Of a stretch of DNA of 55,206 bases, positions 16,901 to 25,032 are shown piece by piece. Under the pieces are notes generated by a model that searched no databases, was not told where the DNA came from, and saw only the letters and a list, made by a program, of their open reading frames with translations. Source of the stretch: Actinobacillus sp. (GTDB lineage Bacteria; Pseudomonadota; Gammaproteobacteria; Enterobacterales; Pasteurellaceae); assembly GCA_020026155.1 (NCBI GenBank), contig JAHHQX010000011.1, positions 1 to 55,206 on the forward strand, read 5' to 3'. Both the position numbers and the translations under genes were made by a program. Every line of letters begins with the position of its first letter. Within the stretch, counting starts at the first letter, position 1.

Positions 16901-17712
16901 TGACTCATCTTGCTAAACCAAAAGAAGATGTAAAAATTCGTTACAACGATATTGTGTCTCAGCCACGTAAAATTATTTCTAGCCCAATTTGGTCTGGCTT
17001 AGAAGATGAACATGTGAGTTATAACGCAGGTTATACCAATGTGCATGAGCTTATTCCGTGGCGTACGATTACTGGTCGTCAACAATTCTATCAAGATCAT
17101 CAATGGATGCGTCTATTTGGGGAACAAATGGTGAGTTATCGCCCGCCGATCAATACGCATGCAGTAGATAAGATCTTTGAATCTAAACCGAACGGTAATA
17201 AAGAAATTAAACTTAACTTTGCAACACCTCACCAAAAATGGGGGATCCACTCAACTTATTCTGACAACTTGTTGATGCTAACGCTAGGTCGTGGTGGTCC
17301 GCATGTTTGGATCTCAGAAAAAGATGCAAAACGTGCTGATATTGAAGATAACGACTGGGTTGAAGTATTCAATGAAAATGGTGCTATTACTTGCCGAGCA
17401 GTTGTTTCTCAGCGTGTCATTGAAGGTATGTTAATTATGTACCATGCACAGGAACGTATTGTAAACGTACCTGGTTCTGAAATGACAGGCACCCGTGGCG
17501 GTATTCATAATTCTGCAACAAGAGCTATTTTAAAACCAACACATATGATTGGTGGCTATGCACAACAAAGTTACGGATATAACTATTACGGTACGATTGG
17601 TTGTAACCGTGATGAGATCGCCGTTATTCGTAAAATGAATAAAGTAGACTGGTTGGATAATGCGGGAAATGACCTTCCGCGACCATTAGCAACTGACGTG
17701 GATTATAAGTGA
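13960..17712 (+). CDS. narG: respiratory nitrate reductase alpha subunit
   Basis: Cytoplasm-facing molybdenum (bis-MGD) catalytic subunit that reduces nitrate to nitrite. At 1250 residues it is near the E. coli length (1247) and similar throughout. His50, Cys54, Cys58 and Cys93 give the FS0 cluster pattern HGVNCTGSC...RGCPRG. The Mo-ligand Asp lies in the conserved YCDLPPASPQTWGEQTDVPE region. There is no twin-arginine signal, as expected for NarG. AGGGGG lies upstream of the ATG. narH begins 7 bases after the stop. Confidence 0.98.
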   Translation: MGQFLDNLLFFKRKKEEFSNGFGETRQESREWEHAYRTRWQQDKIVRSTHGVNCTGSCSWKIYVKNGLVTWETQQTDYPKTRPDLPNHEPRGCPRGASYSWYLYSANRVKYPKVRGALLKLWREAKKQYKDPVDAWRSIVSDPEKAKLYKSQRGLGGFVRSSWEEVNEIIGAANVSTIKEYGPDRIAGFSPIPAMSMISWAAGGRFLSLIGGVCLSFYDWYCDLPPASPQTWGEQTDVPESADWYNSHYIITWGSNVPLTRTPDAHFLSEVRYKGTKVVAITPDYAEVSKFGDEWMNPQQGTDAAVAMAMGHCILKEWYIDKQSDYFTDYVRRYTDFPMLVMLEENSKGDLVPGRYLRASDLVALKDDENSEWKTIAIDELTGDFVSPQGAVGYRWSEHKGQWNLEEKEGHTGKDTKLALSLKGNDTVNVAFSHFAAVSKGQFWKDDGNDEVLHRLVPYKTIQLADGSQAKIVTVFDLILANYGVDNVGGDNVAKDFYDDVPGTPAWQEKLTGVSAEQVIRVAHEFAETAHKTKGKSMIIIGAGVNHWYHTDMVYRGAINMLMMCGCIGQSGGGWSHYVGQEKLRPLTGWTPIALATDWQRPPRLMNGTSFFYNHSSQWRHEKFDIHNIISPLANADNAYSHMLDYNVTAERMGWLPSAPQLNTNPLTIARKAKEEGLSSKEYIVKHLKDGSLRFACESPDDPKNFPRNLFIWRSNLFGSSGKGAEYMLKYLLGTKTAAVLNKDGTMKPTQVDWVEDAPTGKLDLVTVLDFRMSTTCVYSDIVLPTASWYEKEDINTSDMHPFIHPFSAAVDPCWEARSDWEIYKGFAKGVSDLAPGHLGDETDIVAQPMQHDTPTEMGQALGIQDWKKGECDLIPGKTAPDFIEVKRDYRDIYKKYTSLGPLLDKLGNGGKGIHWKTEKEVDLLARLHRTVQEDGVSQGRPNLNTAVQACDSVMSLAPETNGEVAVRAWAALSESTGRDLTHLAKPKEDVKIRYNDIVSQPRKIISSPIWSGLEDEHVSYNAGYTNVHELIPWRTITGRQQFYQDHQWMRLFGEQMVSYRPPINTHAVDKIFESKPNGNKEIKLNFATPHQKWGIHSTYSDNLLMLTLGRGGPHVWISEKDAKRADIEDNDWVEVFNENGAITCRAVVSQRVIEGMLIMYHAQERIVNVPGSEMTGTRGGIHNSATRAILKPTHMIGGYAQQSYGYNYYGTIGCNRDEIAVIRKMNKVDWLDNAGNDLPRPLATDVDYK

Positions 17713-17719
17713 GGCAACA

Positions 17720-19264
17720 ATGAAAATTAGAGCACAAGTAGGAATGGTATTAAACCTTGATAAATGTATCGGTTGCCACACTTGTTCCGTTACCTGTAAA
17801 AATGTATGGACGAGTCGCGAAGGTGTTGAATACGCATGGTTTAATAACGTAGAAACTAAACCAGGTATTGGTTATCCAAAAGATTGGGAAAATCAAGCTA
17901 AATACAAAGGGGGGTGGATCCGTCATAGCAATGGAAAAATCACGCCTCGTATTGGGGGTAAATTCCGAGTATTAGCAAGCATTTTTGCGAATCCAGATTT
18001 ACCAGAACTTGATGATTATTACGAACCTTTTACGTTTGATTATCAAAATCTTCATACCGCACCAGCCGGTGATTGCCAGCCCGTTGCGCGCCCTCGTTCA
18101 TTAATCACGGGTGAGCGTATGGAAAAAATTAACTGGGGGGCGAACTGGGAAGATGATCTAGGTACAGAATTTGCTAAACGCAAAAAAGATAAAAATTTCC
18201 GCGATATTGAGGCCGAGATTTATAGCCAATATGAAAATACGTTCATGATGTATTTACCGCGTCTTTGCGAACACTGCTTAAATCCAGCGTGTGTGGCATC
18301 TTGCCCATCAGGTGCGATTTATAAACGTGAAGAAGATGGTATTGTATTAATCGATGAAGATAAATGTCGTGGTTGGCGTATGTGTGTGAGCGGTTGCCCA
18401 TACAAAAAAATCTACTTCAACTGGAAAAGCGGTAAATCAGAAAAATGTGTATTCTGCTATCCTCGTATTGAATCAGGTTTACCAACAGTGTGTTCCGAAA
18501 CCTGTGTAGGTCGTATTCGTTATCTGGGTGTGATTTTATATGATGCTGATCGAATTGAAGAAGCAGCATCTACCCAAAGTGAAACTGATTTGTACCAAGC
18601 ACAAAAATCTATTTTCCTCGATCCAAATGATCCAGCGGTAATTGCACAAGCACGTCAAGACGGTATACCAGAAAACGTGTTATTGGCTGCTAAAAAATCA
18701 CCAGTTTATAAATTAGCAATGGAATGGGGATTAGCCTTACCACTTCACCCTGAATACCGTACTTTACCAATGGTTTGGTATGTACCAGCGCTTTCCCCAA
18801 TTCAAGCAGCTGTGGAAAAAGGGGCTGTTCCAACCGTGGGTAAATCAGGTGTGATTCCAGATCTTTCAGCATTACGTATTCCTGTCAAATATTTGGCTAA
18901 TTTATTGGCGGCAGGGGATGAAAAACCTGTCATTTCAGCATTAGAACGTCTGCTTGCTATGCGTGCGTATAAACGGGCTCAAACAGTTGATGGTGTTGAA
19001 GATCTCCAAGTATTAGAAGATGTTGGACTTACACGTGAAATGGCCGAAGAAATGTATCGTTATCTAGCAATTGCAGATTATGAAGATCGTTTTGTCGTGC
19101 CATCTGGACATCGTGAATTAAATGTACCAAATGCCTATGATAGCCGTAATGGTTGTGGATTTACATTTGGTAATGGCTGTTCAAGTACAACTCAAAAAAG
19201 TTTATTTGGCAGTGAGCCAAGAGCGAATCGTATGGCAGCGAAAATGTGGGAGGATGATTTATGA
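17720..19264 (+). CDS. narH: respiratory nitrate reductase beta subunit
   Basis: Iron-sulfur subunit that carries electrons from NarI to NarG. It has 514 residues (E. coli 512). Four cysteine groups are visible: CIGCHTCSVTC at residue 16, CEHCLNPACVASC, CRGWRMCVSGC with the Trp in place of a Cys that marks the 3Fe-4S cluster, and CVFCYPRIESGLPTVC. Its stop overlaps the narJ start by 4 bases (ATGA), so translation is coupled. Confidence 0.98.
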   Translation: MKIRAQVGMVLNLDKCIGCHTCSVTCKNVWTSREGVEYAWFNNVETKPGIGYPKDWENQAKYKGGWIRHSNGKITPRIGGKFRVLASIFANPDLPELDDYYEPFTFDYQNLHTAPAGDCQPVARPRSLITGERMEKINWGANWEDDLGTEFAKRKKDKNFRDIEAEIYSQYENTFMMYLPRLCEHCLNPACVASCPSGAIYKREEDGIVLIDEDKCRGWRMCVSGCPYKKIYFNWKSGKSEKCVFCYPRIESGLPTVCSETCVGRIRYLGVILYDADRIEEAASTQSETDLYQAQKSIFLDPNDPAVIAQARQDGIPENVLLAAKKSPVYKLAMEWGLALPLHPEYRTLPMVWYVPALSPIQAAVEKGAVPTVGKSGVIPDLSALRIPVKYLANLLAAGDEKPVISALERLLAMRAYKRAQTVDGVEDLQVLEDVGLTREMAEEMYRYLAIADYEDRFVVPSGHRELNVPNAYDSRNGCGFTFGNGCSSTTQKSLFGSEPRANRMAAKMWEDDL

Positions 19265-19962
19265 TAAAAATTCTCACCGTATTTTCTCGCTTGTTGGATT
19301 ACCCAACTGCTACGGTGGTGGAACACAAAAATGAAATATGCGAGGCAATAAAGGCCTCGCCCTATCTTCCGCCAGAATTACGCAAAAAACTCGTAGCAGA
19401 GGTAGAACAAGCCTTAGCACAGGATCTTTACGATCAAGAAATGCGCTATGACGGTTTATTTGATCGCGGACGTACGACATCTTTACTTCTATTTGAACAT
19501 ATTCATGGGGAAAGCCGTGATCGTGGTCAGGCAATGGTTGATTTGCTAAATCTCTATTTTGATGCAGGGATGCAACCAAGAAAAGATGAGCTACCAGATT
19601 ATTTACCTCTCTTTTTAGAATTTCTTGCAACTCAAGATGATAGTGTTGCACGCGATTTGTTATTTGATGTGAGTGAAATATTGCAATTGCTTTATTTACG
19701 CTTGCAGAAGAAACAGGCGTGGGAAGCAACAATCTTCGAAGGTTTATTAATTATTGCAGGCGTACCTGTAGGTGATGAATCTCTGGCAAACAAAGTTCAA
19801 CAAGAATTGGATGATGCTACTCTTGATGCCCTTGATATTGCTTGGGAAGATAAAGAAATTCGCTTTGATAATCAACTAGATAGTGCATGTTCAAAAACAT
19901 TTGTACAGGCAGCTAAAAATTTATCGGATGTACCAATCCATTGGCATGGCAATCGATCTTAA
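19261..19962 (+). CDS. narJ: nitrate reductase molybdenum cofactor assembly chaperone
   Basis: Cytoplasmic chaperone that holds apo-NarGH while the molybdenum cofactor is inserted and until it docks on NarI. It has 233 residues (E. coli 236). The family start IKILTVFSRLLDYPT and the acidic segment ELPDYLPLFLEFLAT are present. It is not part of the final enzyme. It overlaps narH by 4 bases and precedes narI by 15 bases. Confidence 0.95.
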   Translation: MIKILTVFSRLLDYPTATVVEHKNEICEAIKASPYLPPELRKKLVAEVEQALAQDLYDQEMRYDGLFDRGRTTSLLLFEHIHGESRDRGQAMVDLLNLYFDAGMQPRKDELPDYLPLFLEFLATQDDSVARDLLFDVSEILQLLYLRLQKKQAWEATIFEGLLIIAGVPVGDESLANKVQQELDDATLDALDIAWEDKEIRFDNQLDSACSKTFVQAAKNLSDVPIHWHGNRS

Positions 19963-19977
19963 TACGTGGAGGTATTT

Positions 19978-20679
19978 ATGCATAATCTTAATCTTTTCTT
20001 ATTTGGCGTGTATCCCTACATTGCGATTGCTGTTTGCATTGTTGGTTGCATTATCCGTTACGATGCACAACCATATAACTGGCGTGCTGGTTCAAGCCAA
20101 ATGCTTAGTAAAAAAGGAACTATTTTTACGAATAATTTATTCCATATTGGGATCTTACTTATCGTAATTGGTCATACATTTGGTCTTTTAACGCCAAAAT
20201 CAGTTTATGAGAAATTTGTTACTCCTGAACAGCATCAAGTCTTTGCAATGATCGCGGGTGGTACAGCGGGTACTATGGTATTTATTGGTTTAATTCTATT
20301 GATACTTCGTCGTTGGCGTGAACCTCGTGTTAATCGCACAGGATCTACAGGAGATATGATTATTTTATGGTTGTTATTTGCGCAAGTTGTTCTTGGTTTG
20401 ATGACACTATTTGTTTCATATCAACATCTAGATGGTATCACTCTAGAACATATTGAGAATTACTTCCAAAGTTTCTTCTACTTCGGAACTTTCCAATCAT
20501 TTGAGGGAATTGAAAATATTAGCATTATTTATAAAGCTCATATTATCTTAGGATTTACTTTGATTCTGATTATTCCATTCTCTCGTTTACACCATGCACT
20601 AAGCGCGCCAATTTGGTATTTTGGACGTCGTTATCAAATAGTGCGTACCCGTTTTGCATTAAATAAGAGTCGCTATTAA
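19978..20679 (+). CDS. narI: respiratory nitrate reductase gamma subunit (cytochrome b)
   Basis: Membrane cytochrome b that oxidises quinol and anchors NarGH. With the ATG at 19978 it has 233 residues (E. coli 225). A GTG at 19966 is in frame, but it lies inside the GGAGG ribosome site (19968-19972), so the ATG is the start. The heme-ligand spacing fits the family: His pairs 10 apart (FHIGILLIVIGH) and 18 apart (AHIILG...RLHH). Five helices are expected. The stop overlaps the next gene by one base. Confidence 0.96.
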   Translation: MHNLNLFLFGVYPYIAIAVCIVGCIIRYDAQPYNWRAGSSQMLSKKGTIFTNNLFHIGILLIVIGHTFGLLTPKSVYEKFVTPEQHQVFAMIAGGTAGTMVFIGLILLILRRWREPRVNRTGSTGDMIILWLLFAQVVLGLMTLFVSYQHLDGITLEHIENYFQSFFYFGTFQSFEGIENISIIYKAHIILGFTLILIIPFSRLHHALSAPIWYFGRRYQIVRTRFALNKSRY

Positions 20680-21479
20680 TGAATATTATTAATTTAAGAC
20701 CTGGGGAACAGTTGTTGGATTTAAGCAATCCTTTCCCTAAAATTATGGTTAATGGCATTCAAATTAAAGAGGAAGATGTAGCACGGGAAATGCTACATCA
20801 TCCCGCTAAAACACGAATGGAAGCCCGTGATCTCGCTGCACAAGCCCTTGTCATTCAAGCTTTATTACATCAAGCTTGTGCTGAACAAAATATCGCCCTA
20901 GAAAATGAGGAAGAGGCGATCGCTTGTTTGTTAGAAAAAAATATCCAACCACAATCGGTTAGTGAAGAAGATTGTGTACGTTTTTATGACACAAATCCAC
21001 AGCGTTTTCTTACTTCGCCTTTAGTTGTTGCACGACATATTTTGTTTGCAGCTGATAAAGATGATTTAGAAATGCGGGCAACCCAAAGAGCTAAGGCAGA
21101 AGAAATTCTTGCTTGTATCAATACATCTACCGATCCAAAAGAAACGTTTTTAAGTATGGTAAATATGTCTGATTGCCAATCGCGTGAAGAGGGTGGACTT
21201 TTGGGACAAGTTAATCCGGGAGATACGGTGCCAGAATTTGAACGCCAAATTTTTATTCTTAATAAAGGGTTATCGCCTAAACTTGTTGAAACGCGTTACG
21301 GCTATCATATTGTTTTTATCGAGGAACATGTTGATGGTAAAAAAGTAGATTATGCCATCTGTCAGCCACAAATTTATAACTATTTAGAAGAGTGTCGATA
21401 TCGGCAAGCGGTGAATATTTACTTGCATCAGCTTGCAGAAAAAGCACAAATTAGTGGAATAGAGTTGCAACTTTATTAG
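20679..21479 (+). CDS. parvulin-type peptidyl-prolyl isomerase of the nar cluster
   Basis: A 266-residue protein with a PpiC/rotamase domain at about residues 110-235 (VVARHILFA, then EEGGLLGQVNPGDTVPEFE, then ETRYGYHIVFIEE). No signal peptide is visible, so it is probably cytoplasmic, unlike SurA or PpiD. It is similar in type to the NifM-like isomerase found after narI in Pseudomonas nar operons. The TAATG overlap with narI shows translational coupling, so it probably helps Nar folding or maturation, by inference. Confidence 0.88.
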   Translation: MNIINLRPGEQLLDLSNPFPKIMVNGIQIKEEDVAREMLHHPAKTRMEARDLAAQALVIQALLHQACAEQNIALENEEEAIACLLEKNIQPQSVSEEDCVRFYDTNPQRFLTSPLVVARHILFAADKDDLEMRATQRAKAEEILACINTSTDPKETFLSMVNMSDCQSREEGGLLGQVNPGDTVPEFERQIFILNKGLSPKLVETRYGYHIVFIEEHVDGKKVDYAICQPQIYNYLEECRYRQAVNIYLHQLAEKAQISGIELQLY

Positions 21480-21525
21480 ACATAAATTATCATAGCCTAG
21501 AAGTTGAGTTTTTTAGTAGGGTATT

Positions 21526-22290
21526 ATGGTAGGTATTGATAGATTTATTTCGTCATATGGCGCATCAGGATTATTTTATAATCTAGATAAACAGACCGTC
21601 GCAGATATTCTGGCAGTGAGCCAAGAGTGTACTGCGACGGAAAATGAATATTTATTGTATGAGGGAGATCAAATTGAGTATTTGTTTTTTGTTTTGCAAG
21701 GTGAATTGATAACTTTTAGAACAAATACGCAAGGTGATGAAGTTTCTGTAAGACTATTAGAATCGGGTGATGTGTGCGGAGATTCTATATTCTTCATGGA
21801 TAAAGTAGGATCATCCATTGGCATCAAAGCGCTTGTGGGAGCAAAATTTTTAAAAATTCCTCGTAAAATCGTGTTGAAGTTGGTGAGTGAAAATATCCAA
21901 TTTTCTAATAATATCGTTAATGTGTTAGCCAACTTTTACCAGATGGCGTTGATGCAAATCCACAATCTTGCCGTCAAAAAAACCAAAGATCGGTTAGGGC
22001 ATTTTTTACTTTTTCAGCATCTTAAAAAACGCCATTCGAGCCGAGATGTTGAGTTGTATTTAACGTTCAAGAAAAATGTTATTGCGAATTTCCTTGGAAT
22101 GACACCTGAAACATTATCTCGTCAACTTCATGCATTAGAAATGGATAAATATATTACGATTGATAAGGAAGAAATTTATTTATCCTCTCCGCATTCGCTA
22201 TGCCATTTTTGTGATGAAGACACCGCTGTTTTCTGTAAAGATCTCACGGGGTGTCCTAATAAACGGAGTAAAAATCTCGAACTTTCCTAA
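21526..22290 (+). CDS. Crp/Fnr family regulator with C-terminal cysteine cluster
   Basis: A 254-residue regulator: cyclic-nucleotide-like beta barrel (about residues 25-120, with GDQIEYLFFVLQGEL), a long dimer helix, then a winged helix-turn-helix (about residues 185-215, FKKNVIANFLGMTPETLSR). The N-terminal Cys cluster of true FNR is absent. Instead Cys226, Cys229, Cys237 and Cys243 form a CX2CX7CX5C group in the tail. It lies 46 bases after the PPIase gene with no terminator between, so it is likely co-transcribed. A role sensing nitrate, NO or redox is inference. Confidence 0.85.
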   Translation: MVGIDRFISSYGASGLFYNLDKQTVADILAVSQECTATENEYLLYEGDQIEYLFFVLQGELITFRTNTQGDEVSVRLLESGDVCGDSIFFMDKVGSSIGIKALVGAKFLKIPRKIVLKLVSENIQFSNNIVNVLANFYQMALMQIHNLAVKKTKDRLGHFLLFQHLKKRHSSRDVELYLTFKKNVIANFLGMTPETLSRQLHALEMDKYITIDKEEIYLSSPHSLCHFCDEDTAVFCKDLTGCPNKRSKNLELS

Positions 22291-22334
22291 AATATTTTTT
22301 ATGAAAAAAATATCGAAAATTGGGGCATGATTTA
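22291..22334 (-). repeat. dispersed palindromic element, copy 4 (one arm, reverse)
   Basis: On the minus strand it reads TCATGCCCCAATTTTCG followed by an A/T-rich loop ending in TCATAAAA, matching the element core in reverse orientation. The second arm is not present. It abuts the stop of the Crp/Fnr gene. Confidence 0.6.
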
Positions 22335-22376
22335 TAAAAAACGCATCTTTTTAAATATGAAAAGATGCGTTTTTAT
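22335..22376. terminator. bidirectional terminator between nar cluster and alaA
   Basis: Perfect stem ACGCATCTTT / AAAGATGCGT (22341-22350, 22361-22370), extended by flanking A and T runs on both sides, between two convergent genes. Confidence 0.93.
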
Positions 22377-23591
22377 TTATTGGCGATAAGTTTCTAGGAA
22401 GCGTGCTAGACGCGTCAATGCATCCTCTAGTTGTGTGGTATGCGCAAGCGTAACGATACGGAAATGATCTGGTTTGTGCCAGTTAAATCCTGTTCCGTGT
22501 ACGAGTAAAACTTTTTCTTGACGTAAAAGATCTAATGCCATTTTTTCATCGTTATGAATATTAAACTTTTTCACATCAATTTTAGGGAACATATACATAG
22601 CTCCCATCGGTTTTACACAACTTAATCCTTCAATATTATTAACGAGCTCGTAAGCTTTATTGCGTTGTTCAAGCAAACGACCATTCGGTAATACAAAATC
22701 ATTGATACTTTGCTTACCGCGTAATGCAACTGGAATTGCGTATTGCATTGGATGGTTCGCACAAAGACGCATAGAAGAGAGAATAGTTAACGAATCAATA
22801 AATTCTCTCGCATGTTCTTTAGGACCATTTAATAAAACCCAACCTTGTCGGAAACCAGCAACACGATAAGCCTTGGATAAACCATTAAACGTTAAGGTTA
22901 AAAGATCGGGAGCAAGTGCAGCAAGATGACAATGGGTTTGACCATCGTAGAGAATTTTATCGTAAATTTCATCGGATAAAATTAATAAATTATTTTCTCG
23001 AGCAACTTTAACGATCTCTTCTAACAATTCTTTGCTATATACCGCTCCTGTAGGATTATTAGGATTAATGATCACAATTGCTTTCGTTCTCGGCGAAATT
23101 TTGCGTTTAATATCGGCAATATCTGGGAACCAATTGGCTTCCTCATCACATAAGTAATGAACCGCTTTACCTCCTGCTAGATGGGTCGCTGCCGTCCATA
23201 GCGGATAATCTGGCATTGGAATTAGGACCTCGTCATCTTGATTGAGTAAAGCTTGCATAACCATAACAATGAGTTCTGAAACCCCATTACCAATGAAAAC
23301 ATCTTCAACAGTGTTGTCGCAAATTCCTTTTTGGTGATAAAAATCCACAATCGCTTGACGTGCTTCGAGGATGCCTTTTGAATCACAATAACCTTGGGCG
23401 ATAGGTAAGTGTTCCAAGAGCGTAGGTAATAATTCCGCGGGTGTTTCAAAATCAAAACTGGCAGGGTTACCAATATTTAATTTTAAAATATCCAGACCTT
23501 GTGCTTGGAGGCGTAATGCTTCTTGATGCACCTTCCCTCGAATATCGTAGCAGACGTTTGCGAGTTTATGTGGTTTTTGTAAAGGTTTCAT
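22377..23591 (-). CDS. alaA: alanine-synthesising aminotransferase AlaA
   Basis: PLP-dependent class I aminotransferase making alanine from pyruvate with glutamate. From the ATG at 23591 it has 404 residues (E. coli AlaA 405) and aligns from its first residues (KLANVCYDIRG). GAGG lies just upstream of that ATG. A longer in-frame reading to 23705 adds 38 residues with no counterpart. The PLP-binding lysine is in FNGLSKAYRVAGFRQGW. It is divergent from menF. Confidence 0.93.
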   Translation of the reverse strand: MKPLQKPHKLANVCYDIRGKVHQEALRLQAQGLDILKLNIGNPASFDFETPAELLPTLLEHLPIAQGYCDSKGILEARQAIVDFYHQKGICDNTVEDVFIGNGVSELIVMVMQALLNQDDEVLIPMPDYPLWTAATHLAGGKAVHYLCDEEANWFPDIADIKRKISPRTKAIVIINPNNPTGAVYSKELLEEIVKVARENNLLILSDEIYDKILYDGQTHCHLAALAPDLLTLTFNGLSKAYRVAGFRQGWVLLNGPKEHAREFIDSLTILSSMRLCANHPMQYAIPVALRGKQSINDFVLPNGRLLEQRNKAYELVNNIEGLSCVKPMGAMYMFPKIDVKKFNIHNDEKMALDLLRQEKVLLVHGTGFNWHKPDHFRIVTLAHTTQLEDALTRLARFLETYRQ

Positions 23592-23746
23592 ATATACCTC
23601 AAAAATATTTATATTATTTTTATTTTGCTTCCTGATTCCATTTCTTTCATTTGTACAAAGAATTAGTAAAAAAAAGCCCCGAAATGGGTTAGAATGTAAC
23701 AGCAATTTTTAACTTATTTTTTTACGAAAAACAAATTATTTTGAAT

Positions 23747-25030
23747 ATGCTTAGTATTATCAAACAAGCGATTTTATCTAAATTAGAAAAATTAGATTTT
23801 AATTCCGCCCAAAATATTGCGGTCATTCGCTTAACGCAGATGAATTTTTCTTTGCCATTATTAAATTGGTTAAAGGCTCAATTGTGCTATCCGCAATTTT
23901 ATTTACATTATCGAGATACAGCTCAACATAGTGTTGCACTAGGAAGTATTAAAGTTTTTACTGATTCGCAACAAGCAGAAGCTTTTTGCCAGCAAGAAGA
24001 TCTTCCACTGGTAGGTGGTCGACAATTTACTGGTGAAACATTTTTCTTCTTGCCAAGATTATTTATTGAACAAAAAGATGATAGTTTAACAGTGAATCTT
24101 TTTGTTGACGTAAGTGCATCTAAAGAAAATGAAATTCAACAAACTGAACAAATTTTAGAAAATTTTACGCAAATTGGACAACGCGAACAATTACCCAAAA
24201 TTGTAAAAGAATTAGCCACCGAAGCAGATGAAATGACGTGGTGCAATTGGGTTGAGCAAGCCTGTGAGGCGATTAAAGAAAAACAATTCACGAAAGTTGT
24301 GTTAGCTAATGCAAAAAGTTTTCAAACTGAATTTGTTTTAGATCCATATGATTTTCTCTCTGAGAGCGAAGCCTATAATCAGCATTGTTATCATTTTCTT
24401 CTTATCAAAGATAATACAAAAGCATTTTTAGGTTCTACGCCAGAGAGATTATTTTTACGCCAAAATAATAAACTTTTCACGGAAGCATTAGCCGGTACAG
24501 CTTTTGTCAGTGAAGATGAACAAGAAACCCAACGTCAAGCTGATTGGCTTTTAAATGATGAAAAAAATAGACATGAAAATCAGCTCGTTGTTGATAATAT
24601 CCGACAAAGTTTACAAGATGTTGTACAGACCTTTGAAGTAGGCGAACGACAAATTAAGCGCTTACGAAAAGTACAACATTTACAACGACCAATTTGTGGT
24701 GAATTAAGAGAAGAACAAGCAGATGCAAATTGTTTACAACAAATTCATCCAACTGCTGCCGTTGCAGGCTTACCTAAATCAGCAGCGATGGCATTTATTA
24801 AACAGATAGAGGGACAAGCAAGAGAATGGTATGCTGGAACGTTGGGGGTGATGACAAAATCACAATCTGAGTTTTGTGTTACTATTCGCAGTGCCAATAT
24901 TTGTAGCGATGTTATTCAGGTTTTTGCAGGTGCAGGCATCGTTGAAGGTTCAATCCCAGCTCACGAATGGCGTGAAATTGAACGCAAAGCATTAGGGCTT
25001 GTATCATTATTAGAAATGAAGAAGGAATAG
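23747..25030 (+). CDS. menF: isochorismate synthase MenF
   Basis: Converts chorismate to isochorismate, the first step of menaquinone synthesis. It has 427 residues from the ATG at 23747; a TTG two codons upstream (23741) is also in frame, and neither has a good ribosome site. The chorismate-binding C-terminal half shows LAGTAF, HENQLVVDNIR, HPTAAVAGLPK and FAGAGIVEGS. menD follows after 2 bases. Menaquinone feeds the anaerobic reductases, including Nar upstream. Confidence 0.94.
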   Translation: MLSIIKQAILSKLEKLDFNSAQNIAVIRLTQMNFSLPLLNWLKAQLCYPQFYLHYRDTAQHSVALGSIKVFTDSQQAEAFCQQEDLPLVGGRQFTGETFFFLPRLFIEQKDDSLTVNLFVDVSASKENEIQQTEQILENFTQIGQREQLPKIVKELATEADEMTWCNWVEQACEAIKEKQFTKVVLANAKSFQTEFVLDPYDFLSESEAYNQHCYHFLLIKDNTKAFLGSTPERLFLRQNNKLFTEALAGTAFVSEDEQETQRQADWLLNDEKNRHENQLVVDNIRQSLQDVVQTFEVGERQIKRLRKVQHLQRPICGELREEQADANCLQQIHPTAAVAGLPKSAAMAFIKQIEGQAREWYAGTLGVMTKSQSEFCVTIRSANICSDVIQVFAGAGIVEGSIPAHEWREIERKALGLVSLLEMKKE

Positions 25031-25032
25031 AT

